Below, piece after piece: positions 25,642 to 34,243 of a DNA stretch of 46,758 nt. Position 1 is the first letter of the stretch. Each line of letters opens with the position of its first letter. This DNA comes from a bacterium. Lineage in GTDB: Bacteria; Bacteroidota; Bacteroidia; NS11-12g; UBA9320. Where the stretch lies: NCBI GenBank assembly GCA_018223105.1, contig JAAEYY010000002.1, positions 1 through 46,758 on the forward strand, in the 5' to 3' direction. Position numbers and translations under genes: made by a program. The notes under the pieces were generated by a model. That model saw only the letters and a list, made by a program, of their open reading frames with translations. It was not told where the DNA came from and did no database searches.

Positions 25642-26518
25642 TACTCTTATAACAGGCGCTTCCGGATTTTTAGGAAACTATATTCGGGAAGTATTCCCAC
25701 AATCACAAACTTTGGGTAGGAACCAAAACTCAAATATTGTAGCAGATCTCGCTTCTCAATTGGACCAAAAGCTTAAGTTTTCCAATGTTGTCCATTGTGC
25801 CGGCTTGGCACATGTTCAGGCTGCCGGAAATGAGGACTTATTTAACAACATAAATTACGAGGGTACCAAGAACCTTATTGATGCATTAGATCGAAGCCAA
25901 ATCAAAGCAATAGTGTTCATATCTACCGTTGCCACTTACGGAATAGATCAAGGAACGAACATTAACGAAAACGCTTACGTGTTAGCACGAGATCCATATG
26001 GACGAAGTAAGATTCTTGCTGAAAGATATGTCAAAGAGTTTTGTGAAAGTAACTCAACTCCATACTTAATCCTTAGACTCCCACTTATTGCCGGTAAAAA
26101 CCCACCGGGTAATTTAGGTGCTATGATAAATGGGATAAAATCAGGTAAATATTTCAGGATTGGAAATGGTAGTACAAGAAGAAGTGTAGTTTTAGCAGAA
26201 GATGTGGCCATTTTAATTAAAAAATGGATGAATTCTGAGTTGAAACCATCTGGAATTTATAATCTGACAGATAGTTATGACCCAAGCTTTTTTGAGTTGG
26301 AAGAACAAATACGAATTCATTTTTCTAAATCTAAAATATGGTCATTACCAATATTTGCTGCTAGAATGATAGCTAAGATTGGAGATGTCCTACCAAAGTT
26401 CCCGCTTACAACAATGAGGTTGAGTAAGATTACAAACACCTTAACCTTCGATTGTTCTAAGGCTATGAATGAACTGGAATGGAAACCTAAAAAAGTAATT
26501 GAATCATCATGGATGTAA
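25634..26518 (+). CDS. NAD-dependent epimerase/dehydratase (WbpV/WbpK-like SDR)
   Basis: An extended SDR of 294 residues. The dinucleotide-binding loop is GASGFLGN (8-15). The catalytic triad is visible: the Ser97-Thr98 region in FISTVATYG, then Tyr122 and Lys126 in PYGRSK. Members next to WbuB- and WbpL-type genes usually reduce or epimerise a 4-keto or 4-hydroxyl HexNAc precursor to make UDP-FucNAc- or QuiNAc-like donors. It overlaps its neighbours on both sides (8 and 10 bases). The exact sugar produced is not resolvable. Confidence 0.88.
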   Translation: MTDTLITGASGFLGNYIREVFPQSQTLGRNQNSNIVADLASQLDQKLKFSNVVHCAGLAHVQAAGNEDLFNNINYEGTKNLIDALDRSQIKAIVFISTVATYGIDQGTNINENAYVLARDPYGRSKILAERYVKEFCESNSTPYLILRLPLIAGKNPPGNLGAMINGIKSGKYFRIGNGSTRRSVVLAEDVAILIKKWMNSELKPSGIYNLTDSYDPSFFELEEQIRIHFSKSKIWSLPIFAARMIAKIGDVLPKFPLTTMRLSKITNTLTFDCSKAMNELEWKPKKVIESSWM

Positions 26519-27480
26519 CGATAGTACTTGCAATTACTGTAATCTGTTCTATTGCTCTATTTGTATATTTCAAAGTTGCGGAGAAGATTAAATTAGTTGA
26601 TTACCCTAATGAAAGAAGCTCTCATTCCCGCCCAACCTACAGAGGTGCTGGAATTGTATTTATTTCAGCTTATCTGGCCGGTCTATTTTTTTACGGGCAA
26701 TACGCTTGGACATTAAGCTTGGGCTTGTTATTAGCTGCAGTGGTTGGTTTTATGGACGACTACAAGGGCTTGTCAGCATCTCTGAGAGCTCTTCTATACT
26801 TGATTTCACTCATATTATGTCTTTACAGCATTCCTCAGATTTTTAATCTACCAATTTATATAATACTAATGACAGTAGTTTTAGGCTTGGGTACTGTAAA
26901 TGCATACAATTTTATGGATGGCATTAATGGTATCACAACCTTATATAGTATGGTTCTTTTTGGAACCATTGCATGGTACTTCTCAGCGATTTCAGATGCA
27001 TTCAATCCAAACTATATTATACCGGTTCTCATCGCAACATTTGTATTTGCATTTATAAATGTCAGAAAAAAAGCGCTAGCATTTATGGGAGATACAGGTA
27101 GTGTGATGCTGGGTATGTTTGCAGTTTTTCTTGTTGTATTGACTATTTGGAAAACACAACAAGCCGCATGGTTACTGCTTTTATTGGTATATGGCGTAGA
27201 TTCTGTATTGACGATAGTAGAACGCTTGCTAAGGAAAGAAAATATTTTCAATGCGCATAGAAGACATTTATATCAACTTTTGGTCAATGAATATAGAAAA
27301 CCTCATGTTACAGTGAGTATAATTTATGCTATTACTCAGCTTGTAATTAACATCTGTTTATATTATTCCATAGACTCCGGCTGGGGGACATGGAAGATTT
27401 TGTTGATCTTTGCACTAGTAACTGCATTAATTTATATCAGTGTTAAGATGATATTGTTAAGAGGTTTATCGAGAAAATAG
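26509..27480 (+). CDS. Polyprenyl-phosphate HexNAc-1-phosphate transferase (WecA/WbpL family)
   Basis: A polytopic membrane protein of 323 residues, the likely initiating enzyme. It transfers a HexNAc-1-phosphate from a UDP-sugar to undecaprenyl phosphate. Family motifs are clear: SSHSRPTYRGAG (37-48), the Asp pair of FMDDYKG (83-84), the catalytic segment NAYNFMDGING (131-141), and the cytoplasmic His motif AHRRHLYQ. About ten membrane helices are predicted. This makes a Wzy-dependent pathway starting on a HexNAc likely. The GT4 at 27486 starts 5 bases after its stop. Confidence 0.92.
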   Translation: MDVTIVLAITVICSIALFVYFKVAEKIKLVDYPNERSSHSRPTYRGAGIVFISAYLAGLFFYGQYAWTLSLGLLLAAVVGFMDDYKGLSASLRALLYLISLILCLYSIPQIFNLPIYIILMTVVLGLGTVNAYNFMDGINGITTLYSMVLFGTIAWYFSAISDAFNPNYIIPVLIATFVFAFINVRKKALAFMGDTGSVMLGMFAVFLVVLTIWKTQQAAWLLLLLVYGVDSVLTIVERLLRKENIFNAHRRHLYQLLVNEYRKPHVTVSIIYAITQLVINICLYYSIDSGWGTWKILLIFALVTALIYISVKMILLRGLSRK

Positions 27481-27485
27481 CTCCA

Positions 27486-28685
27486 ATGAAACTGCTATAC
27501 ATACTAAGTGATTACCCCACATTTTCAGAAACCTTCATAAGGGCTGAAATAGAACAATGGCGTGATAAAGGGTATGAAGTAAGTGTGATAAGCCTTAAGC
27601 CGAGAATTACTAGAAAAAGACTGCATGGCGTAATTTACAATAGCCTTAACCCCTTAATATGGTTAACGTATTTCATCGTTTCAGCTGTAAGAGGAAAATC
27701 AGCCCTTCAGAGTAGGGTCTTCAGGAGGAACCTGATCCAAGGTATTGTTAAAAATCCATCTAATTTATTTACTTGGCTCTATTTTGCATGCTCAGCTGAT
27801 TATTTAATTCAATTAGCACAAGACGAGCAAGCAGATTATATTCTGGCGCATTTCTTATTTAAAGGTTCGCTCTTTGCTTCATTAATTGGAGATAAAATAG
27901 GAACCCCATATCACCTTAGAGTGCATACAAGTTCTACTAACTTGTCATTCAAGCAACAAGAGTTTTTAGTGAATAATGCAACTTCAATATCTGCAATTTC
28001 AAGAAACTCTGCTTCGTTTATCCGAGATAGATTTCAAGATAATAAGGTAATTGTAGTGAGGCAATCACTCCTGCCTAGATTAAAACCAATTGTTCGACAT
28101 GAGCGCAATATCGAAGAGAGAATTAAGCTCATTTGTGCCGGAAGGTTTGCAAGGGAGAAGGGCTTTGAAGAGCTAATTTTGGCGATAGGTTTAATTGATA
28201 AAACTACATTAAAAAACCTGGAGTTAAATATTTATGGTGAAGGACACTTAAGGGGTGAATATCAGCATCTAATCGAATCCCTTGAATTGCAACAGAACAT
28301 TTTTGTTCATGAAAAGATAGACCATCATACTTTGATGAACCACATTGCAGATTCAGATCTTTTAGTTGTTCCGAGTAAAAAATATAAAACTCATGTAGAT
28401 GGAATACCTACTGTCATTCCCGAAGCCATGATGCTAGGTACACCTGTTTTAGCCACCAAAGTAGGGGGGATTTCGGAGATTATTCAGGATAATGAGACCG
28501 GATTTCTCGTAAATACTAATGCCCCTGGTGAATTACACGAAGCGCTAATAACTGTTCTTAGAAATAAATCGAGTTGGCATCTTGTAACAGACAAAGCTCG
28601 ATTAAAAGTAATTAGGGAATACGACCTCAATTTATCTGATTGTTCTGAACAAATTTTTATTCAGGATTTACATGCGAAAAATTAA
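27486..28685 (+). CDS. Glycosyltransferase family 4 (WcaL-like)
   Basis: A GT-B glycosyltransferase of 399 residues. It starts LLYILSDYPTFSETFIRAEIE, the opening of the colanic-acid WcaL-type group. The donor domain has CAGRFAREKGFEELILAI, YGEGHLRGE and VDGIPTVIPEAMMLGTPVLATKVGG. It resembles the GT at 12933 more than the other GTs in the locus. The gene sits after the initiating transferase and overlaps the oxidoreductase at 28672 by 14 bases. Confidence 0.9.
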   Translation: MKLLYILSDYPTFSETFIRAEIEQWRDKGYEVSVISLKPRITRKRLHGVIYNSLNPLIWLTYFIVSAVRGKSALQSRVFRRNLIQGIVKNPSNLFTWLYFACSADYLIQLAQDEQADYILAHFLFKGSLFASLIGDKIGTPYHLRVHTSSTNLSFKQQEFLVNNATSISAISRNSASFIRDRFQDNKVIVVRQSLLPRLKPIVRHERNIEERIKLICAGRFAREKGFEELILAIGLIDKTTLKNLELNIYGEGHLRGEYQHLIESLELQQNIFVHEKIDHHTLMNHIADSDLLVVPSKKYKTHVDGIPTVIPEAMMLGTPVLATKVGGISEIIQDNETGFLVNTNAPGELHEALITVLRNKSSWHLVTDKARLKVIREYDLNLSDCSEQIFIQDLHAKN

Positions 28686-29673
28686 ATTTAGTGTTCTTGG
28701 CAAAGGATTTATTGGTAAAAAGCATATATGGTTTATCAATAATAATCCTGATGCCGAACTGTTAAAAACCATAGATTCAAACTCTTCAGCTGAAGCAGAT
28801 TTTAATTCTCTCAATGACTTTATTGCGAGTGATAAGAATGAAACGGATGTAGTTTGCATTACTAGTCCTAATGGTCTTCATAAAGATCATGCATTAACCT
28901 TGATCAATGCAGGTTACCACGTGGTAATTGAGAAACCCATGACGATAAACAGGATGGATGCTCAGCAACTTATTGATGCCGCAAAGGAAAATAAAAAAGA
29001 GGTCTTTGTGGTGATGCAAAATCGCTATGCACCAATCTCTCAGTGGCTAAAAAAAACCGTAGATTCAGGCAAACTTGGGCGTATTTTTCTAGTTCAGATT
29101 AATTGTTTTTGGAATAGAGATGATCGCTATTACAAAAGAGATACCTGGCATGGTTCTAAAGCCTTGGATGGAGGCACTCTTTATACTCAGTTTAGCCATT
29201 TCGTGGATCTCCTCTATTGGTGTTTTGGTGATATAAATACCATTAGATCAAGGTTCTATGATTTTAATCATGCTGATTCAACAGAAATTGAGGACAGTGG
29301 ACTAATCGGTTTCCATTTTGATAATGGAGGGGTTGGACAGTTTAACTATTCCACTTCCTGCTTTGAAAAAAACCTGGAAAGTATGATCACCATTTTGGCA
29401 GAAAAAGGAACTATAAAACTAGGTGGTCAGTATATGGATAAGCTGCTAGAATGCAATGTTCAAGGGATGGACTTTCCACAGATTGAAACCTTTAATGCAG
29501 AATTTGGTCCTTATAAAGGGAATGCTGCTAATCACCGGTTTGTTGTAGAAAATGTAGTCAAGACATTGAATGGTATTGAAAAAGCAGATACCTCTGCAAG
29601 AGAAGGCTATGATGTAGTTAACATGATAGAGCGCATGTACAATAGCGCTCTTGAGGGTGCTCATCTTATTTAA
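28672..29673 (+). CDS. Gfo/Idh/MocA-family sugar oxidoreductase (WbpB/WlbA-like)
   Basis: An NAD(P)-dependent oxidoreductase of 333 residues. The N-terminal Rossmann fold has LGKGFIGKKH; the EKPM motif (87-90) supplies the catalytic Lys. The C-terminal domain contains WHGSKALDGGTLYTQFSHFVDLLYW, a WlbA/WbpB-like active-site region with His and Asp. WbpB/WlbA oxidise C3 of UDP-GlcNAc-uronate on the way to 2,3-diamino uronates, normally with WbpE and WbpD. The VioA-like aminotransferase at 3911 might be a partner, but no acetyltransferase or WbpA-like dehydrogenase is visible, so the pathway is incomplete here. Confidence 0.86.
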   Translation: MRKIKFSVLGKGFIGKKHIWFINNNPDAELLKTIDSNSSAEADFNSLNDFIASDKNETDVVCITSPNGLHKDHALTLINAGYHVVIEKPMTINRMDAQQLIDAAKENKKEVFVVMQNRYAPISQWLKKTVDSGKLGRIFLVQINCFWNRDDRYYKRDTWHGSKALDGGTLYTQFSHFVDLLYWCFGDINTIRSRFYDFNHADSTEIEDSGLIGFHFDNGGVGQFNYSTSCFEKNLESMITILAEKGTIKLGGQYMDKLLECNVQGMDFPQIETFNAEFGPYKGNAANHRFVVENVVKTLNGIEKADTSAREGYDVVNMIERMYNSALEGAHLI

Positions 29674-29681
29674 TTGATCAT

Positions 29682-30836
29682 TTGAGTAAATCAATCTTCT
29701 TATTTTTTTGTGGTGATTTTCCGGAAGGAAATTCCAAAAATGCAAGAATAAAGGCAATCGCTCTTGCTCTAAAGAATGCGAAATACAGGCCGAGAATGGC
29801 TTCTGTGTTTCCTTCTAGGTACAGTGCAGATCGTCATGATTACTCCAGAGAAAGTTACTGGGAAGGTATACCTTTTCTATTCCTTACAGGTAATTCTAAT
29901 TATTATCGAAATAAGATTCTCCGATTCTTTCAAATTTTATCAGGACAGTTCATGGGCCTCATTTATATCACTTTAAACTTAAAGCGAATGAGCCATGCTT
30001 ACTTCTATTGCCCAAGGTTTATAGATACTCTTCCTTTATTACTTTACCTCAAGATCTGGGGTAAAAAAATAATTGTAGATCAAACTGAGCTCTTTTCTTC
30101 GCTTGCAACACCTAGGATTCACCGTTTGGAAGAAAAACTCATTGCAAAATATTCCGATGTCTTGCTCGTGATCTCTAATAAGTTAAAAGAACATTTTGAG
30201 ACTAGCTATAACCCTAAAAGCTTATATAGATTTCCGGTGATGGTTGATTTCAAACGTTTTGACCGAAGTAGAGAGCCTGAAAAATTTATGCTTGGTTACT
30301 TAGGGTCTTTTGATAAAAAAGATGGAGTTAGGGAGATTCTTTATGCACTTTCTGAGTTAATAGAACAATATCCTAAAATGAGGCTTAAATTGATAGGGTT
30401 CAACCAGTACAAAGAACAATATATCAACTTGATAACTGAATTGGGTTTAAACGATCATGTTATTATGACCGGTAAAGTTTCCTATGAATCGATTCCTATG
30501 GAATTATTAGAGTGTGAAACACTAATAATTAACCGTACCTCGGATCCCTTTTCAACATATGGCTATCCAATAAAGTTAGCTGAATATTTTGCGAGTGAAC
30601 GAACAGTATTAATTAGTGATATTCCCGGATATGCTGAAGACTTAGAAGATGGAAACCAAGTGTATAAATATACCCCGGATTCAGTCTCGGCTTTGGTTGA
30701 ATGTGTTACTAGACGGTATAGGAACTCAGGAGAGTCTGATGCTGTAGCTAAGCGTGGGAGGGAGTATGCAGAGCATTACTTTGATGCTGAGACAAATGGA
30801 TTATTATTAAAGAATATAATATCAGACCTTAGATGA
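29682..30836 (+). CDS. Glycosyltransferase family 4
   Basis: A GT-B glycosyltransferase of 384 residues. Visible elements are YCPRFIDTLPLLLYLKIWGKK, the inter-domain VDQTELFS, LGYLGSFDKKDGVREIL and the late donor-binding YGYPIKLAEYFASERTVLISD. The usual EGxPxxxxEAM motif is replaced by YPIKLAEYF, as in several divergent GT4 subfamilies. The TTG start at 29682 follows a short 8-base gap after the oxidoreductase. Overlap with the epimerase downstream is ATGA. Sugar unknown. Confidence 0.84.
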   Translation: MSKSIFLFFCGDFPEGNSKNARIKAIALALKNAKYRPRMASVFPSRYSADRHDYSRESYWEGIPFLFLTGNSNYYRNKILRFFQILSGQFMGLIYITLNLKRMSHAYFYCPRFIDTLPLLLYLKIWGKKIIVDQTELFSSLATPRIHRLEEKLIAKYSDVLLVISNKLKEHFETSYNPKSLYRFPVMVDFKRFDRSREPEKFMLGYLGSFDKKDGVREILYALSELIEQYPKMRLKLIGFNQYKEQYINLITELGLNDHVIMTGKVSYESIPMELLECETLIINRTSDPFSTYGYPIKLAEYFASERTVLISDIPGYAEDLEDGNQVYKYTPDSVSALVECVTRRYRNSGESDAVAKRGREYAEHYFDAETNGLLLKNIISDLR

Positions 30837-31792
30837 AAACAGCATTGGTATTGGGTGGAGGAGGCTTTATTGGTCATAATCTAATCAAGCGACTCAAGAA
30901 CGAAGGATTTTATGTACTCTCGGTAGATCTAAAAGTCAATGAATTTGAAGAATCATTTGCAGATGAATTCATTATAGATGATTTACGTAATCAAGCAATC
31001 TGGAGTCGCTTGGTTGAATTCAAACCCGATTGGATATTTCAGTTAGCTGCTGATATGGGAGGTGCCGGATATGTTTTTACTGGTGAGCACGATGCGGATA
31101 TAATGCATAACTCTAGTATTATTAATCTCAATATGCTTCAGCATTTCAAAAATGAAAATGCAAGAATTTTCTTTGCTTCTTCGGCATGTATATATCCAGA
31201 ACATAATCAGATTGACCCCAATAATCCTATTTGTTCTGAAGATAGTGCTTATCCCGCAAATCCCGACAGTGAATATGGATGGGAGAAACTGTTTAGTGAA
31301 CGAATGATGTTGGCTTTTGCAAAAGACTATAATATGGACATTAGAATTGCCAGATTACACAATGTTTTTGGTCCTTATGGCAGTTACAAAGGTGGGAAAG
31401 AAAAAGCTCCGGCCGCTCTTTGCAGAAAAGTAATAAATGCTCAGAACAATACAGAGATTGAAATATGGGGACATGGAAAACAGACAAGAAGCTTCTTATT
31501 TATTGACGATGCCTTAGACGCTATTATCCTACTTATGAAATCAAATTATCTTCAGCCGATAAATATTGGGTCTGAAGAAATGATAAGTATAAATAATCTA
31601 GCAGAAAATATTATTTCATTGAGTGGAAAGTCTTTGACAATAAAAAATATTGATGGTCCCGTAGGAGTTCAGGGTCGTTCTTCTGATAACAGACAAATAG
31701 AAGTGAACTTAAACTGGAAACCAAAGCTCTCTCTTAAAGAAGGAATCACCCATTTATATCATTGGATATCTCAACAAGAAATTAATTCCTAA
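30833..31792 (+). CDS. GDP-mannose 3,5-epimerase-like SDR
   Basis: An extended SDR of 319 residues with strong motif similarity to plant GDP-mannose 3,5-epimerase. Visible are GGGGFIGH, LAADMGGAGYVF, SSACIYPE (Cys119), the Tyr148/Lys152 pair in EYGWEKL, and GPYGSYKGGKEKAPAALCRK, where a catalytic Lys is expected. These match the Cys, Tyr and Lys residues used by the plant enzyme, so it is likely active. Family chemistry converts GDP-D-mannose to GDP-L-galactose (or L-gulose). In this operon it would supply an L-sugar donor. It is the last gene of the 31.8-kb run. Confidence 0.88.
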   Translation: MKTALVLGGGGFIGHNLIKRLKNEGFYVLSVDLKVNEFEESFADEFIIDDLRNQAIWSRLVEFKPDWIFQLAADMGGAGYVFTGEHDADIMHNSSIINLNMLQHFKNENARIFFASSACIYPEHNQIDPNNPICSEDSAYPANPDSEYGWEKLFSERMMLAFAKDYNMDIRIARLHNVFGPYGSYKGGKEKAPAALCRKVINAQNNTEIEIWGHGKQTRSFLFIDDALDAIILLMKSNYLQPINIGSEEMISINNLAENIISLSGKSLTIKNIDGPVGVQGRSSDNRQIEVNLNWKPKLSLKEGITHLYHWISQQEINS

Positions 31793-31798
31793 TTTCAG

Positions 31799-31822
31799 AT
31801 TTCAGTTGGTTCAAGCTGAAAT
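31799..31822. terminator. Possible hairpin between converging operons
   Basis: A 7-bp inverted repeat (ATTTCAG at 31799-31805 and CTGAAAT at 31816-31822), extendable by two more A-T pairs with a bulge, fills the 29-base gap between the end of the epimerase gene and the wzc stop. It is AT-rich and has no clean T-tract on either side, so it is a weak candidate for a shared terminator. Confidence 0.3.
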
Positions 31823-34242
31823 TACTTCCAGAATCTCAATTTTTTAAGTGCCTTTTGCCACCATTTTAGTTGATCTTCACCGTACTCGTACCCGTAACCG
31901 TAATTATAACCATAACCGTAGCCATAGCCGTAACCGTACCCAAATCTACTTGATTTTTTAATGCCATTAATGACCAAGCTAATTTTTGGAAGCTTACCAC
32001 TCTTTTGTAAGTCTAGGATGTACTCTAAAATTCTCATTTCCGTTACTTCAGATCGAACAACATACATGGTTAAATCAGCATATGAGGCCAGTAATAAACT
32101 ATCTGTAACCAACAGAGTTGGTGCACAGTCCAGAATTACATAATCATACTTAGATTTAGCTTTATCGATGAATGTTTCAAATCGTCCATTCATTAATAAT
32201 TCCGCTGGATTCGGCGGAATAAAACCTGATATTATAATGTCTAGTTTTTCCTGACGTAAAGCATTTTTAATCAAGAGGTCATCCATATCTGTGCTTTCAT
32301 CAAACAAATAGGTAGTAAGACCTTTATTACTTTTATCTATCCCTAGTTCAGAGTGTAATTGTGGGTTTCTCAAATCCGCTCCAACTAGTAATACTTTGTA
32401 CCCACTTGAGACAAAACTTAAAGCAGTGTTTAATGATGTAAACGTTTTTCCTTCACTTTTAGTAGAAGAAGTAACCATTATGACTTGTGCATCTTCAGAG
32501 TCACGTTTCTGAACGTAATTCAGATTAGTTCTTACAACCCTGAACGCTTCTGCCAGTTCAGATCTATCATTCTTTTGAATAAGCCTGCTAACATCTTTGT
32601 CAACATGGGGAACTTCACCAATTACAGGTAAATTTCGTCTACCGATGATTTTCCTTATTTGAGCAGAAGTATATAGTTTAGTATTGAAATAGGAGCGTAT
32701 AGCTACCCACGACACCGGGATCAATAAACCAATCAACATGGCCATCATATAAGTAAACTTAGTATTTGGCGATACTGGATTATTATTTGAGTATGCATAG
32801 TCAACCACCTTTACTGAAGGTGATGTAACCGCGGCTGATAAAGATGCAGCTTCTCGTTTCTCAAGTAGGAATAGATAAAGACGCTCTTTTATCCCTTGTT
32901 GTCTGCTTATATCTCGTAGTGTCTTTTCAATTCTTGGAACTGATGACAGTCCTTGATAAGCATTATTCTCTTTTGTTTCAAGCACTTTTTTCTGATCTTT
33001 CTGAATGCTTATATAAGATTTGAGACTCTTTTTAAGAGTTGATCTTAACTGTTCTATTTGAGAATTTAGTGATTCAACTATTGGGTGACCTTTTTTTGCC
33101 GACAATAAAGTTTTTTCACGAGTGAGGATGAGACTATTATATTGCTCAGTTTGCAGGTTTACCTGGTTATCTTCTAATCCAAGTTGTTGAGGTAATACAG
33201 AATATTGCTCACCAGTCTCGAGTATCTCTAAATACCCTTTGGCTAAACTTAACTGAGTTTCAATTTGGAATAGTTGTTTTTCTGTTTCAACCGCTTTCTG
33301 TGAATAGATCATCGGATCCATCTCAATTGTTGTAGATGAACTACTCTGTTTAAAGGATGCCAAGCTTTGTTCTATAGTATCTAACTCGCCAACAATATCA
33401 ATTAGTCGTTCATTTACAAATGTTTCTGTAGATTCAGCTACACGCCTTTTATCTTTAATCGCATCTTCATTGAACTGTTCAACAACACTGTTAAGAATAG
33501 CCTCATTTTTTGACATCAATGGGCCTTTTAGCGTTAAAGAGAGAATCTGACTTGTTTTACCAACTATGGTAATGCCCAAGGATTTACTTAAACTCGCGGC
33601 TAAATTCTCGGGGTTATTGTACTTAAAACCAAATATGTAATTCTTCTTGGCGTATTCAGCATAGTTAACTCCTGAAATAGGAACTAATTTGAAACTAATA
33701 TCTTTTCTTTCTACTATATCCTTGAAATTATATAACTTCTCACCGGAACTTTGGCCAACTTTTAAATAGTATTCATTTGCTGATTTAAAGGTGACCTGAA
33801 ACATTGGACTACCTTTAATTTTGGATGAATCATTGAATGACCAGATGACAAGAAAAGGGTATTCCTCTTTCCAAATTTCAGAAGTACGGACTTGGCCAAC
33901 TTTGAAAAATTGGGTTTCTAGTCCCATCTGATCAACTACTTGCTGCAGTATCCTTCTTGAGCGAATAATTTCAATTTCATTAGTCAGGTTTACATTTCTA
34001 TATAATAAGGCATTTCCACCCGTTAGTCCGGAAAGATCAACTTCATTACTGTTATATTGATCTAGAATTTTGACATTAGTTGTACTTTGATAAATTCGAG
34101 TATCATAACGAAGTTTAATCTTTGCAACGATCAGTGCTAAAACTACAAAAAGAATATAATAAGGCCAATATCTTAAATATTTAACTAAGGTAGCCTTTAT
34201 ATCAACTGAATCTTGGCTAAAGTTTTCTTCTATTTCGCTCAT
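31822..34242 (-). CDS. wzc: Wzc-type polysaccharide co-polymerase / BY-kinase
   Basis: An 806-residue chain-length regulator and tyrosine autokinase. An N-terminal membrane helix (about 27-43) leads into the Wzz domain, long periplasmic coiled-coil segments (about 250-450), and a second membrane helix (about 496-513). The cytoplasmic kinase has Walker A SSTKSEGKT (about 591-599), an A' motif LVGADLRNP and Walker B VILDCAPT. The C-terminus carries a Tyr-Gly repeat (residues 767-788) rich in phosphorylatable tyrosines. The GADLR motif replaces the more usual DxDxR. It is in an operon with wza (one base between the genes), convergent with the EPS operon. The PHP phosphatase across the divergent promoter is the likely antagonist. 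Confidence 0.95.
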   Translation of the reverse strand: MSEIEENFSQDSVDIKATLVKYLRYWPYYILFVVLALIVAKIKLRYDTRIYQSTTNVKILDQYNSNEVDLSGLTGGNALLYRNVNLTNEIEIIRSRRILQQVVDQMGLETQFFKVGQVRTSEIWKEEYPFLVIWSFNDSSKIKGSPMFQVTFKSANEYYLKVGQSSGEKLYNFKDIVERKDISFKLVPISGVNYAEYAKKNYIFGFKYNNPENLAASLSKSLGITIVGKTSQILSLTLKGPLMSKNEAILNSVVEQFNEDAIKDKRRVAESTETFVNERLIDIVGELDTIEQSLASFKQSSSSTTIEMDPMIYSQKAVETEKQLFQIETQLSLAKGYLEILETGEQYSVLPQQLGLEDNQVNLQTEQYNSLILTREKTLLSAKKGHPIVESLNSQIEQLRSTLKKSLKSYISIQKDQKKVLETKENNAYQGLSSVPRIEKTLRDISRQQGIKERLYLFLLEKREAASLSAAVTSPSVKVVDYAYSNNNPVSPNTKFTYMMAMLIGLLIPVSWVAIRSYFNTKLYTSAQIRKIIGRRNLPVIGEVPHVDKDVSRLIQKNDRSELAEAFRVVRTNLNYVQKRDSEDAQVIMVTSSTKSEGKTFTSLNTALSFVSSGYKVLLVGADLRNPQLHSELGIDKSNKGLTTYLFDESTDMDDLLIKNALRQEKLDIIISGFIPPNPAELLMNGRFETFIDKAKSKYDYVILDCAPTLLVTDSLLLASYADLTMYVVRSEVTEMRILEYILDLQKSGKLPKISLVINGIKKSSRFGYGYGYGYGYGYNYGYGYEYGEDQLKWWQKALKKLRFWK
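31879..31944 (-). repeat. Hexanucleotide tandem repeat encoding a Tyr-Gly tract
   Basis: Roughly eleven degenerate copies of a 6-bp unit (TACGGT-like on the coding strand) encode alternating Tyr-Gly with single Asn and Glu replacements, residues 767-788 of Wzc. The units stay in frame, so gain or loss of a copy would change the number of tyrosines without a frameshift. In BY-kinases the C-terminal tyrosine cluster is the autophosphorylation target. Confidence 0.85.
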
Positions 34243-34243
34243 T

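Noticed and set aside
29446..29757. 103-residue minus-strand open frame over the oxidoreductase and GT genes
   Set aside because: It is a shadow frame spanning the junction of two supported plus-strand genes, with no recognisable motif.
31879..31944. Short tandem repeats resembling a CRISPR-like or satellite array
   Set aside because: The units are 6 bp, contiguous and in frame, and encode a Tyr-Gly tail in Wzc.
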